Origin: DASUCS01 sp041166745
Lineage (GTDB): Bacteria; Actinomycetota; Acidimicrobiia; Acidimicrobiales; JACDCH01
Direction of reading: 5' to 3'
DNA: 64,000 nt
Assembly: GCA_041166745.1 (NCBI GenBank)
Contig: JBEEGH010000011.1
Coordinates: forward strand, 1 to 64,000
The translations under genes were made by a program, and so were the position numbers. This document shows positions 17,096 through 26,426 of this stretch, piece by piece. The number at the start of each line of letters is the position of its first letter. The first letter of the stretch is position 1. The notes under the pieces were generated by a model that was not told the origin of the DNA, made no database searches, and worked only from the letters and a program-made list of their open reading frames with translations.

Positions 17096-19026
17096 CGACA
17101 ACCACCCGTCCGTCGTCCCGCTCCGCGCCAAGACGTCGCCCGATCGCGACGGCTCCCCGTCGATCCGTCCCGGCTGGGAGCCGTCGTCCCCCTCACCGCA
17201 CCAATACGCGTCGCCGCGCGGTTGCCGTGCTGCTCTTCGTCGTGCTCCTGTTCGTCGTGGTCGTTGGTCGGCTTGCGCAACTCCAGCTCGTCAACGGGCA
17301 GAAGTACGCGGCGTTCGGCGCGTCTCAGCGCGTGCGGCCGGTGGTGCTGGCGGCGGAGCGTGGGTCCGTGTTCGACCGCGACGGCGCGGACCTCGCGCTT
17401 TCGGTTCCACAACACACGGTGTGGGCCGACCCGCGGTTGGTTTCTGATCCGCAGCGCGAGGCCGACGCGCTGGCCCCCGTACTCGGCGTCGACCGAGACG
17501 TGCTGCTGCGAGCTCTGACTGCACCGGACAAGGCATTCGTCTACCTCGCGCGACAGGTCGACGATGCCACCACACAGAAGGTCAAGGATCTGAAGCTCGA
17601 CGGCATCGATTTCCTGTCGGAGTCGAAGCGATTCAACCCATCCGGCGAGTTGGCGCGCTCCGTGCTCGGCAGCGTCAACCTCGACAATCTCGGACGCGCC
17701 GGACTCGAGCAGCAGTACGACGGCACGCTCACCGGAACGCCCGGTCAACTCGTGCTGGAGCAGGACCCGAAGGGTCGCACGATTGCCGAAGGCGAGCATC
17801 ACCTCACGCCCGCGCAGCCCGGCGATGATCTCGTGCTCACACTGGACACTGCGATGCAGTTCGAGGTCGAGCGGGCGCTGAGCGATCAGATCGTGAAGAT
17901 GGGTGCGAAGGGTGGCATCGCCATCGTGAGCAATCCCAAGACGGGTGAGATCCTCGCGATGGCCACGATGGACCGGCCCGATGACAAGGGCACCCCCGTC
18001 TCGAGCACGAACAACAAAGCACTCACCGCGGCATTCGAGCCTGGCTCGGCGAGCAAGGTGATCACGATGGCGTCTGCGCTCGACGAAGGCGTCGTGAGTG
18101 CTGACACGACGATGGTGGTACCGGACCACTTGATGGTCGCCGATGCCATGTTCAGCGATCACGATCCCCACCCGACCGAGACGATGTCGCTCACGGACAT
18201 CCTGGCCAACTCGTCGAACATCGGCACGATCATGTTGGGCCAGAAGCTCGGCGCGGAGCGGATCGATGCGTACCAGCGGAAATTCGGCTTCGGCTCGCCG
18301 ACGGCATTGGGCTTTCCGAACGAGTCGCCAGGCTTGATGCTCGCCTTGAAGAACTGGTCCGGAACGTCGATCGGCACGATTCCGATCGGGCAGGGTGTGG
18401 CCGTGACCGCGCTGCAGATGCTCCAGGCCTACAACGTCATTGCCAACGGCGGCATGTACGTCGAGCCGAAGCTCGTTCTGGCAACCGTCGGCGAGGACGG
18501 CACTCGCCACCCCACGGCGCCATCGGCGAGCCACCGAGTCGTGTCGACGCAAACGGCGGCTCAGGTGCGGGACATGATGGAGCAAGTGGTGATATCCGGT
18601 ACCGGAAAAGAGGCCGCGATCGACGGCTACACGGTCGCGGGCAAGACGGGTACCGCCCGTAAGCCCCAGCCGAACGGTGGCTACCAGGACGGTGCCGGCA
18701 ACTACCACTACGAAGCGACCTTTGCCGGGTTCGTGCCCGCCGAAGACCCGCAACTGTCGGCGATCGTCGTGCTCGACGAACCGACGGCGACCATCTTCGC
18801 CAGCGGCGCATCGGCGCCGGTGTTCAGTCGGGTCGCGGCGTACGCCCTGCGCCGCTTCCACATTCCGCCGCCCGGTTTCACGCTGGCACCGACCGTGCCC
18901 GCACCGACGCACGTGAACTCGACGCAGATCAACGATGTCACCGGCGGCAAGCCCAATCCTCCGCCCGCGACCACCTCGACGACGTCCACCACCTCGACGA
19001 CGGCGCCTCGAAAACCCGGGGGCTGA
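17092..19026 (+). CDS. ftsI: Division transpeptidase FtsI (PBP3/PbpB)
   Basis: A 644-residue class B penicillin-binding protein cross-linking septal peptidoglycan. After a basic N-tail and one membrane helix (AVAVLLFVVLLFVVVVGRLA) comes the pedestal domain (AAERGSVFDRDG), then transpeptidase motifs SASK (near residue 320, EPGSASKVITM), SSN (ILANSSNIGT) and KTG (VAGKTGTARK). No PASTA repeats are present; the C-terminus is a Thr/Ser-rich linker. GTG 17092 overlaps the ftsL stop; an in-frame GTG at 17056 is unlikely. Confidence 0.95.
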   Translation: MTTTTRPSSRSAPRRRPIATAPRRSVPAGSRRPPHRTNTRRRAVAVLLFVVLLFVVVVGRLAQLQLVNGQKYAAFGASQRVRPVVLAAERGSVFDRDGADLALSVPQHTVWADPRLVSDPQREADALAPVLGVDRDVLLRALTAPDKAFVYLARQVDDATTQKVKDLKLDGIDFLSESKRFNPSGELARSVLGSVNLDNLGRAGLEQQYDGTLTGTPGQLVLEQDPKGRTIAEGEHHLTPAQPGDDLVLTLDTAMQFEVERALSDQIVKMGAKGGIAIVSNPKTGEILAMATMDRPDDKGTPVSSTNNKALTAAFEPGSASKVITMASALDEGVVSADTTMVVPDHLMVADAMFSDHDPHPTETMSLTDILANSSNIGTIMLGQKLGAERIDAYQRKFGFGSPTALGFPNESPGLMLALKNWSGTSIGTIPIGQGVAVTALQMLQAYNVIANGGMYVEPKLVLATVGEDGTRHPTAPSASHRVVSTQTAAQVRDMMEQVVISGTGKEAAIDGYTVAGKTGTARKPQPNGGYQDGAGNYHYEATFAGFVPAEDPQLSAIVVLDEPTATIFASGASAPVFSRVAAYALRRFHIPPPGFTLAPTVPAPTHVNSTQINDVTGGKPNPPPATTSTTSTTSTTAPRKPGG

Positions 19027-19027
19027 G

Positions 19028-20437
19028 ATGCGACTCGACGAGCTGTTGCGCTCCGTTCCGGTGAAACAGATCGTCGGTGATCCCGCAGCCGTGGAGGTGA
19101 CGAGTGTCGTCCACGATTCGCGCGCGGTGACCGACGGCGCGCTGTTCTGTTGTGTGCGCGGCGCGCTCGTCGACGGTCACGACTTTGCCGAAGGCGCGGT
19201 AGACGATGGCGCGGTCGCGCTGCTGTGTGAGCGCACCTTGCCGCTGGCGGTCGCCCAAGCGGTCGTTCCGGAGACGCGAGCCGCGATGGGTTCCGTGGCC
19301 GCCGCATTTCACGGAGACCCCTCACGCTCCCTCGAGGTCGTCGGCGTCACGGGCACGAACGGCAAGACGACGACGACGCACCTGCTGCAATCGATTCTCG
19401 AGGCCGCCGGTCGCCCGGCCGCGGTCATCGGCACGCTCACCGGCGCTCGCACGACGCCGGAGGCGACGGAGCTACAGGCCCAGTTGGCGGCCTTGCGCGA
19501 CGACGGCATCAAAGCGGTGGCGATGGAGGTGTCGTCGCACGCGCTCGCGCAGCATCGGGTCGACGGCACGTGGTTCCGGGTCGGCGTCTTCACCAACCTG
19601 AGCCGCGATCACCTCGACTTCCATCACACACTCGACGACTACTTCGCCGCGAAGGCGAGCTTGTTCGCGCCCGATCGATGCGCGACCGCCGTCGTCAACA
19701 TCGACGATGCCTGGGGGCGCCGATTGGCCGAGGGGCTCACCATCCCTTGGCAGCCGTTCTCGCTCGATCTCGTCGACGACATCGAGGTCGGTGCCGACCG
19801 GTCGACGTGCATCTGGGAGGGCGTCGAGCTTCGGGTGCCGCTCGGCGGTCGGTTCAACCTCATGAACGCGCTGGCCGCGGCCGTCACGGCGCGCACGTTG
19901 GGCATACGCCCTGACGCCGTCGCCGAGGGGCTGGCCAGGGTTGGTCCTGTTGCCGGACGGTTCGAGCCGGTGAACGCCGGGCAGCCGTTCCACGTGTACG
20001 TCGACTACGCCCATACGCCCGATGGGCTCGAGCAGCTCCTCCTCGCCGCCCGCGAAATCGCCGGTGAAGCCCGGGTTCTGGTCGTGTTCGGGGCGGGCGG
20101 CGACCGCGACACCAGCAAACGGGCGCCGATGGGGGAGGTGGCGAGCCGATTGGCTGATCAGATCGTGCTCACCTCGGACAATCCCAGGAGCGAGGACCCG
20201 TCGGCCATCATCGACGCCGTGCTCCAAGGCGTGACGGACACCACCAGGGTGACGGTTGAACCCGATCGTCGGGTCGCGATCGGTGTCGCGCTCGGCATTG
20301 CCGGCAAGGCCGATGTCGTCGTCATCGCCGGGAAGGGGCACGAGACCACGCAGACGACGGGGGACGACGTCGTCCCCTTCGACGATCGCGCTGTCGCACG
20401 TGAGCTCATGGAAGGCCGCACGTGGTCGGACTTCTGA
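19028..20437 (+). CDS. murE: UDP-MurNAc-tripeptide ligase MurE (meso-DAP type)
   Basis: A 469-residue Mur ligase adding the third stem residue. P-loop VTGTNGKTTTTHLL (near residue 112), FTNLSRDHLDFH, and the selectivity motif SDNPRSEDP near residue 385. DNPR with its Arg is the known signature for meso-diaminopimelate rather than lysine. ATG 19028 lies one base after the ftsI stop; the frame upstream is only open-frame extension. Normally murF would follow, but here mraY starts within the last 16 bases of murE. Confidence 0.96.
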   Translation: MRLDELLRSVPVKQIVGDPAAVEVTSVVHDSRAVTDGALFCCVRGALVDGHDFAEGAVDDGAVALLCERTLPLAVAQAVVPETRAAMGSVAAAFHGDPSRSLEVVGVTGTNGKTTTTHLLQSILEAAGRPAAVIGTLTGARTTPEATELQAQLAALRDDGIKAVAMEVSSHALAQHRVDGTWFRVGVFTNLSRDHLDFHHTLDDYFAAKASLFAPDRCATAVVNIDDAWGRRLAEGLTIPWQPFSLDLVDDIEVGADRSTCIWEGVELRVPLGGRFNLMNALAAAVTARTLGIRPDAVAEGLARVGPVAGRFEPVNAGQPFHVYVDYAHTPDGLEQLLLAAREIAGEARVLVVFGAGGDRDTSKRAPMGEVASRLADQIVLTSDNPRSEDPSAIIDAVLQGVTDTTRVTVEPDRRVAIGVALGIAGKADVVVIAGKGHETTQTTGDDVVPFDDRAVARELMEGRTWSDF

Positions 20438-21483
20438 TCGCGGCGGCGGTCAGCATGGCCGTGTCGCTCGTCGGTACCCGCTTCCTCATCGACGCGCTTC
20501 GCCGGCGCGGCATCGGCCAACCGATTCGCGAGGACGGGCCCGAAGGTCATCAGAAGAAGGCCGGCACCCCCACGATGGGTGGCGTCGCGATCGTGATCGC
20601 CGCGCTCATCGGCTATGTCGTCGCCCACTTCCGCGGTGGCGTGATCTTCACGTACACCGGCCTCGCGACGATGGGCGCCATCGTCGCCGCGGGCGCGGTG
20701 GGCCTGCTCGACGATTGGATCAAAGTCACGCGCGAGCGCAACCTCGGGTTGAGCAAACGAGCGAAGAGTCTCGGTTTGCTCGCGGTCGCGGTCGGGTTCG
20801 CCGTCGTCGCCGTGCTCGAGACGCCGGTGCACACGACGCTGTCGTTCACTCGGTTCAACGTGCCGGGCGTCGAGCTGGGAACCGTCGGTTGGGCGGTCCT
20901 GGCCGTAGGGATGATCCTCGCGACGTCGAACGCGGTGAACCTCACCGACGGTCTCGACGGTCTCGCGGCGGGCTCATCGATCTACGCGTTCATCTCCTAC
21001 ATGGTCATCGCCTTCTGGGGCTTCCGTCACAGCCCGATTCATCCCGACGACCTTCATCCGAACATCTACCAGTTGCTGCATTCGTACGATCTGGCGATCG
21101 TCGCGGCCGCGATGCTCGGCGCGTGTGCGGGTTTCCTCTGGTGGAACGCGAACCCGGCGCGCATCATCATGGGCGACACCGGTTCACTCGCAATCGGAAC
21201 CGGGCTCGCCGCGCTCGCGCTCATGACGAGCACCGAGCTGTTGTTGCCGATCGTCGGCGGACTGTTCGTGCTCGAGACGCTCTCCGTGATCATCCAAGTG
21301 GCCGCGTTCCGGCTCTTCGGCCGTCGCGTCTTCCGCATGGCACCGATCCACCATCACTTCGAACTCGGTGGCTGGCCCGAGACGACAGTGATCGTGCGGT
21401 TCTGGATCCTCGCCGGTCTGTTCACCGCCCTCGCTCTCGGCTTCTACTACGCCGATTTCCTTCGCATCGCGGTGTTGGACTGA
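20422..21483 (+). CDS. mraY: Phospho-MurNAc-pentapeptide transferase MraY
   Basis: A 353-residue, ten-helix membrane enzyme making lipid I from UDP-MurNAc-pentapeptide and undecaprenyl phosphate. KKAGTPTMGG, GLLDDWIKV, NAVNLTDGLDGLAAG, IIMGDTGSLAIG and the histidine motif MAPIHHHFEL are all intact. The GTG start at 20422 overlaps murE by 16 bases and has GGAAGG seven bases upstream inside murE. Its stop overlaps the murD ATG. Confidence 0.96.
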   Translation: MVGLLIAAAVSMAVSLVGTRFLIDALRRRGIGQPIREDGPEGHQKKAGTPTMGGVAIVIAALIGYVVAHFRGGVIFTYTGLATMGAIVAAGAVGLLDDWIKVTRERNLGLSKRAKSLGLLAVAVGFAVVAVLETPVHTTLSFTRFNVPGVELGTVGWAVLAVGMILATSNAVNLTDGLDGLAAGSSIYAFISYMVIAFWGFRHSPIHPDDLHPNIYQLLHSYDLAIVAAAMLGACAGFLWWNANPARIIMGDTGSLAIGTGLAALALMTSTELLLPIVGGLFVLETLSVIIQVAAFRLFGRRVFRMAPIHHHFELGGWPETTVIVRFWILAGLFTALALGFYYADFLRIAVLD

Positions 21484-22763
21484 TGCGCGCGTTGCTCGTC
21501 GGGTTCGGTGTCACGAACAAAGCGGTGGCGGACGCCCTGGAGAAGCGAGGCCACGAGTTCGTCGTGGTCGACGACAAGGACTTCGGCGGCACACCCGATC
21601 CTGTGACCTACGAGCGCCTGATCGACGAGGTCGACATCGTGGTGCCGTCTCCCGGAGTCGGCGACGTGCACATTGCGCTCGATCTGGCGCGGCGCGCCGG
21701 CGTCCCGGTACGCAGCGAGTTCGACCTTGCGGCCCAGTGGGACCATCGTCCGCTCCTTGCGATCACCGGCACGGACGGGAAGACGACCGTTACGACGCTG
21801 ACGACGAACATGTTGCAGGCCTCCGGCGTGCGCGCCGCGGCCGCGGGAAACACAGACGTTCCGCTCGTCGCGGCGATCGATGATCCTGAGGTCGACGTCT
21901 TCGTCGTCGAGGCGTCGTCGTTCCGGATCGACCACAGCGAGCGCTTCGCCCCGAGCGTGGGCACGTGGCTCAACTTCGCGCCGGATCACCTGAACTTGCA
22001 CCGCTCCCTCGAATCCTACGAGCTCGCCAAGGCGAAGCTGTGGCGCGACCAATCGCCGAGCGACGTGGCGATCGGATCACTCGACGACGCCGTGGTCATG
22101 CGGCACCTGGCCGCGGCGCCGGCGCGTCACCTCACCTTCGGCCTCGGCGACAGCGCCGACTTCCGAATCGAGAGCGATCGACTGCTCACCGACGCCGGCG
22201 AGGTGCTGGCGGAAGTAGCGGCGCTTCCTCGCCGGTTCCCGCACGACCTCACCAACGATCTCGCCGCCGCCGCCACCGCGCTGTCGGGCGGGGCGACCGT
22301 CGACGGCTGCCACGAGGCGCTCGTCCGATTCGAAGGGCTGCCCCATCGCATCGCGCTGATCGGCGAGCTCGATGATGTGCGCTGGTTCGACGATTCGAAG
22401 GCCACCACGCCGAATGCCACCCTCACCGCGACGAAGTCGTTCGCCTCGATCGTGTTGATCGCGGGCGGCCAGAACAAAGGCCTCGACCTCGGCGTACTCG
22501 CGGACGCCGCTCCACGCGTGCGCGCCGTCGTGGCGATCGGCGATGCCGCCGGCGAGGTCGAGACCGCCTTCGCCGGTGTGCGCCCGGTGGTCGTCGCGGA
22601 GTCGATGAACGCCGCGGTTGCCGCGGCCCGCCGTCTCGCGCAGCCGGGCGACACGGTGCTGCTGTCGCCAGCATGCGCGTCTTTTGACTGGTACCGATCG
22701 TACGGTGAGCGGGGCGACGACTTCAGTGCCGAGGTTCGCAGTTTGATCGGAGCATCCACATGA
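21483..22763 (+). CDS. murD: UDP-MurNAc-alanine:D-glutamate ligase MurD
   Basis: A 426-residue Mur ligase adding D-Glu. N-terminal Rossmann segment LLVGFGVTNKAVADAL, P-loop ITGTDGKTTVTTLT near residue 97, NFAPDHLNLH, then WFDDSKATTPNAT and LLSPACASFDWYRSYGERGD, both typical of MurD. ATG 21483 overlaps the mraY stop (TGATG); the frame extends upstream through mraY but only as shadow. Its stop overlaps ftsW (ATGA). Confidence 0.96.
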   Translation: MRALLVGFGVTNKAVADALEKRGHEFVVVDDKDFGGTPDPVTYERLIDEVDIVVPSPGVGDVHIALDLARRAGVPVRSEFDLAAQWDHRPLLAITGTDGKTTVTTLTTNMLQASGVRAAAAGNTDVPLVAAIDDPEVDVFVVEASSFRIDHSERFAPSVGTWLNFAPDHLNLHRSLESYELAKAKLWRDQSPSDVAIGSLDDAVVMRHLAAAPARHLTFGLGDSADFRIESDRLLTDAGEVLAEVAALPRRFPHDLTNDLAAAATALSGGATVDGCHEALVRFEGLPHRIALIGELDDVRWFDDSKATTPNATLTATKSFASIVLIAGGQNKGLDLGVLADAAPRVRAVVAIGDAAGEVETAFAGVRPVVVAESMNAAVAAARRLAQPGDTVLLSPACASFDWYRSYGERGDDFSAEVRSLIGAST

Positions 22764-23923
22764 CCGCCACGACGACTCGCACTCGCGGGAAGCAGCCCGC
22801 GCGTCCGCGGTACGCGAACTCCGGCTTCGTGCTGCTCTTCGCCGTGCTGGTCGTGCTGAACCTCATCGGTCTCGTCATGGTGCTGTCGGCCTCTTCGGTC
22901 ACCGCGCTCCACTCGGAGGGTTCGTCGTACTACTACTTCGAGCGCCAACTCCTGTGGCTCGCGGTGGGCAGCGTCGCCTTCGTCCTCGCGCTCCGCACGG
23001 ACTATCACCGGCTCCGTCTGTTGGCCTGGCCGTTGCTGCTCGGGTGTGGCGGTTTGCTGGTCGTGGTGCTCCTCCCCGGTATCGGTTCGAACGTCAACGG
23101 CTCGTCTCGGTGGATCGGTGTCGGCACCTTCGGCATTCAGCCGTCGGAGTTCGCCAAGTTGGCGATCTTGATCTTCGGTGCCGAGTTGCTGGCCCGACGG
23201 GCGGCATGGATCGAAGACACCCGTGTCACGCTTCGGCCGGTGATGGCGGCGTTCTGCGCGCTGGCCGTTTTGATCATGTTGCAGCCGAACCTCGGCACGA
23301 CGATCGTGCTCGCGGCCATCACCTTCTCGATCCTGTTCGTCTCGGGCGTGCCGATGCGTCCGCTCGTCGGCTGGGGCACGGCCGGCACGTTCGCCGCTTG
23401 CGTTGCGGCGATGGGTCAGAGCTACCGGCGGGCGCGGGTGCTGGCCTTCCTGCACCCGTGGAACGATCCGTTGAACACCGGGTACCAAACGATCCAGTCG
23501 CAGGTGAGCCTCGCTTCCGGAGGTTGGTTCGGTGTCGGTCTCGGCGCGTCGAGGGCAAAGTGGGGGTTCCTGCCCTACGCCCACACCGACTTCATCTTCG
23601 CCATCATCGGAGAAGAGCTCGGGCTGTTCGGTGCTCTGCTCGTGGTGCTGCTGTTCGTTGCTCTCGCGTTCCTCGGCGTGCGCGCGGGCGTGCGCGCGCC
23701 GGATCCGTTCGGGCGACTGCTCGCCATCGGCATCACCACGTGGCTGACGGTGCAGGCCTTCGTCAACATCGGAGCGGTGATCGGCGTGCTGCCCATCACG
23801 GGCGTCCCACTGCCGTTCATTTCCTTCGGCGGATCGTCGGTGCTGGCCACGATGGCGGCGTCGGGCATCCTGTTGAACGTGGCTCGGAGTGGTGGCAACC
23901 TCCCAACCCCGCGGCGTGGCTGA
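22760..23923 (+). CDS. ftsW: Septal glycan polymerase FtsW (SEDS family)
   Basis: A 387-residue protein with about ten membrane helices. SEDS motifs: NGSSRWIGVGTFGIQPSEFA, LQPNLGTTIVL, HPWNDPLNTGYQ, and the C-terminal GVPLPFISFGGSS. FtsW polymerises lipid II at the septum together with FtsI. It lies between murD and murG as in other actinobacterial dcw clusters and is coupled to both. The N-terminal 20 residues are basic and cytoplasmic. Confidence 0.95.
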   Translation: MTATTTRTRGKQPARPRYANSGFVLLFAVLVVLNLIGLVMVLSASSVTALHSEGSSYYYFERQLLWLAVGSVAFVLALRTDYHRLRLLAWPLLLGCGGLLVVVLLPGIGSNVNGSSRWIGVGTFGIQPSEFAKLAILIFGAELLARRAAWIEDTRVTLRPVMAAFCALAVLIMLQPNLGTTIVLAAITFSILFVSGVPMRPLVGWGTAGTFAACVAAMGQSYRRARVLAFLHPWNDPLNTGYQTIQSQVSLASGGWFGVGLGASRAKWGFLPYAHTDFIFAIIGEELGLFGALLVVLLFVALAFLGVRAGVRAPDPFGRLLAIGITTWLTVQAFVNIGAVIGVLPITGVPLPFISFGGSSVLATMAASGILLNVARSGGNLPTPRRG

Positions 23924-25043
23924 CACCCGCCGCACGACGTTTGCGATCATCGCGGGGGGCGGGACCGCCGGGCACGTGCTCCCCGGCTTGGCCATCGCGG
24001 CCGCACTCGTCGCACGAGGGCACGACCAGTCGTCGATCCACTACGTCGGCAGTCAGGGTCGGATCGAGGAGCGGCTCGTCCCGGAGGCTGGCTACGAGGT
24101 CACGTTGCTGCCCGGTCGGGGCATCGAACGACGGGTGACCGTTCGCAACATCGGTGCCGCGCTCGGCATCGTGCGCGCGTTCGGCCGAGCCATCCTCCTC
24201 GTCCGGCGGCATCGACCGCGCGTCGTGGTGGCGGTCGGCGGCTACGCATCGGTCGCGGTCGCTCTCGCCGCCAAGCTCTGGCGGATCCCGATCGTGGTTG
24301 CCGAGCAGAACGCGATTCCGGGAGCCGCCAACCGCCTCGTCGCCCGATTCGCGCGAGCCGCCGCGGTGTCCTTCCCCGATACGCCGTTGCCGCGCGCCGT
24401 GGTCACCGGGAATCCGGTCAGACCAGCGGTACTGGAGATCGACCGGCAGCGTGACGGCGCCGCGGCCAAGGCGGCGCTCGGCGTCGATCCCGGGCGACGG
24501 CTGGTCCTGGTCACGGGAGGCTCGCTGGGCGCGCTGCGCATCAACAAGGCGACCATCGACGCGCTCGACCATTGGAAGGAGCGCGCGGATCTCGCTGTGC
24601 GACACATCGTCGGTAATCGGGACTGGGACGTGATTCGCGCCGACGAGCACGTGGGCGCCACCGGCCGGCTCCAGTACCTGCCCGTGCACTACGACGACGA
24701 CATGGCACGCACGATGGCCGCGGCAGACGTGGCCGTGAGCCGCGCCGGATCGAGCACGTGCTTCGAGCTGGCGGCCGTCGGATTGCCCGCGGTACTCGTG
24801 CCGTCGCCGTATGTCACCGCGGATCATCAGACGGCCAATGCCAGGCACCTGGTCTCCACCGGAGGCGCGGTGCTCGTGCGCGACGACGAGTTCGATGGCG
24901 AACGGCTTGTCGCCGAGGTCGACGGTCTGCTGGCCGACCCCGCGAAGCTCGAAGCGATGGCTGCAGCGATGCTGCGCTTTGCTCGACCGAAGGCGGCCGA
25001 CGAGATCGCGGCGCTGGCTGAAGCGCATGCGACGCCGCGGTGA
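23916..25043 (+). CDS. murG: Lipid II synthase MurG (GlcNAc transferase)
   Basis: A ~375-residue GT28 transferase adding GlcNAc to lipid I on the inner membrane face. IIAGGGTAGHVLPGLAIA is the lipid-binding G-loop, GGYASVAVALAA and EQNAIPGAANRL follow, and VTGGSLGALRINKA, SRAGSSTCFEL and TADHQTANARHL form the UDP-GlcNAc site. Start is uncertain: GTG 23916 gives the family-typical short N-terminus and an 8-base overlap with ftsW; GTG 23889 adds nine residues. No clear ribosome site for either. Confidence 0.95.
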   Translation: MADTRRTTFAIIAGGGTAGHVLPGLAIAAALVARGHDQSSIHYVGSQGRIEERLVPEAGYEVTLLPGRGIERRVTVRNIGAALGIVRAFGRAILLVRRHRPRVVVAVGGYASVAVALAAKLWRIPIVVAEQNAIPGAANRLVARFARAAAVSFPDTPLPRAVVTGNPVRPAVLEIDRQRDGAAAKAALGVDPGRRLVLVTGGSLGALRINKATIDALDHWKERADLAVRHIVGNRDWDVIRADEHVGATGRLQYLPVHYDDDMARTMAAADVAVSRAGSSTCFELAAVGLPAVLVPSPYVTADHQTANARHLVSTGGAVLVRDDEFDGERLVAEVDGLLADPAKLEAMAAAMLRFARPKAADEIAALAEAHATPR

Positions 25044-25064
25044 ACGGCGTGTCGGAGAACCGTC

Positions 25065-26426
25065 GTGATTGACCTGACGAAGCCGCGACGCGTCCACATC
25101 GTCGGCGTCGGGGGTGCGGGCATGTCGGCGATCGCCACGGTCCTCGTCGCCATGGGCCATCACGTGAGCGGAAGCGACCTCAAGGATTCGGCCGGCCTGC
25201 GGCGCCTCGAGACGGCAGGAGTGCGGGTGCACGTCGGCCACGACGCCGGTCACGTCGGCGACGCCGATCTGGTCGCGGTGTCGACGGCCATCCCCGAGCG
25301 CAATCCAGAGGTGGTTGCCGCCAAGGAACGTGACGTGCCTGTGGTGCGTCGAGCAGAGATCTTGGCGGCGATCGCATCGACGCGGCGGTGCGTCGCGGTG
25401 TCGGGCACGCACGGCAAGACCACGACGTCGTCGATGCTTGCGCTCGCGCTGGTGCAGGCGGGGCTCGAGCCCTCGTTCATCATCGGCGGCGAGCTCAACG
25501 AGATCGGCGGCGGCGCCGTCTGGAGCGACGGCGACTTGTTCGTCGTGGAAGCCGACGAAAGCGACGGCACCTTCGTGGAGCTTCCGGCGGAGATCGCGAT
25601 CGTCACGAACGTCGAAGCGGATCACCTCGACTTCTACGGCTCGCTCGATGCCATCGAAGCGTCCTTCGATCGGTTCCTGCAGGCACCCGGCCCGAACGTC
25701 GTGTGCGCCGACGATCCGATTGCCGCCCGGCTCGGCCGGGCCCACGGAGCGGTGCTCTACGGCACGAGCGAGGACGCAGACGTTCGCATCGTCGACCCGG
25801 TCAGCCAGAGATCCGGCTCGTCGTTCACCCTCGTTCGGGGCGACGAGGTGCTCGGCGACCTCCGCCTTCCGGTTCCGGGCCTCCACAACATGCGCAATGC
25901 GACGGCGGCGACGATCGCCGCTCTGTCGTTGGGAGCGCCGTTCGACGCCTGCCAGTCCGCTCTGGCTCGGTACGCCGGTGTGGCCCGCCGGTTCGAGTAC
26001 AAGGGCCGGGCACGCGGGGTCACCTTCGTGGACGACTACGCCCACAATCCGGGCAAGGTCCGGGCCCTCCTCGAAGGCGCCCGGGCCGGCGGGTGGCGCC
26101 GGATCGTCTGCGCCTTCCAGCCCCACCGCTACTCGCGGACGGCCGCGCTCGCCGCGGAGTTCGGCGAGGCGTTCGACGACGCGGACATCGTCGCGATCAT
26201 GGACGTGTACGCCGCTGGAGAGCCGCCGCAGCCCGGAGTCACCGGCAAGCTCGTGGTGGACGCCGTGCTGGACCGTCATCCGTGGAAGCGCGTCGCTTGG
26301 GTGCCGGGGCGCGACGACATCCTCACGTACCTTGCGCTCGAGCTCCGCCCGGACGATCTCTGCCTCACGGTCGGCGCCGGCGACGTCACGTCGCTGTCCG
26401 GCGAGATTGTCGACCGCATCGCATGA
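25065..26426 (+). CDS. murC: UDP-MurNAc:L-alanine ligase MurC
   Basis: A 453-residue Mur ligase starting the peptide stem. HIVGVGGAGMSAIATVL (residues about 11-27) binds UDP-MurNAc; the P-loop is VSGTHGKTTTSSML; VVEADESDGTFVEL, TNVEADHLDFYG, VDDYAHNPGKVRAL and AFQPHRYSRTAAL complete the MurC set. GTG 25065 begins 21 bases after murG; its stop overlaps the murB ATG (ATGA). Confidence 0.96.
   Translation: MIDLTKPRRVHIVGVGGAGMSAIATVLVAMGHHVSGSDLKDSAGLRRLETAGVRVHVGHDAGHVGDADLVAVSTAIPERNPEVVAAKERDVPVVRRAEILAAIASTRRCVAVSGTHGKTTTSSMLALALVQAGLEPSFIIGGELNEIGGGAVWSDGDLFVVEADESDGTFVELPAEIAIVTNVEADHLDFYGSLDAIEASFDRFLQAPGPNVVCADDPIAARLGRAHGAVLYGTSEDADVRIVDPVSQRSGSSFTLVRGDEVLGDLRLPVPGLHNMRNATAATIAALSLGAPFDACQSALARYAGVARRFEYKGRARGVTFVDDYAHNPGKVRALLEGARAGGWRRIVCAFQPHRYSRTAALAAEFGEAFDDADIVAIMDVYAAGEPPQPGVTGKLVVDAVLDRHPWKRVAWVPGRDDILTYLALELRPDDLCLTVGAGDVTSLSGEIVDRIA

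Noticed and set aside
17074..18912. 612-residue minus-strand open frame
   Set aside because: Antisense to ftsI, whose transpeptidase motifs are intact on the plus strand.
22127..23995. 622-residue minus-strand open frame
   Set aside because: Antisense to murD and ftsW; composition biased to Arg/Glu/Gln/His.
23817..26279. 820-residue open frame on the minus strand
   Set aside because: Lies antisense to murG and murC, Arg/Asp/His-rich without domains; a product of high-GC codon use.
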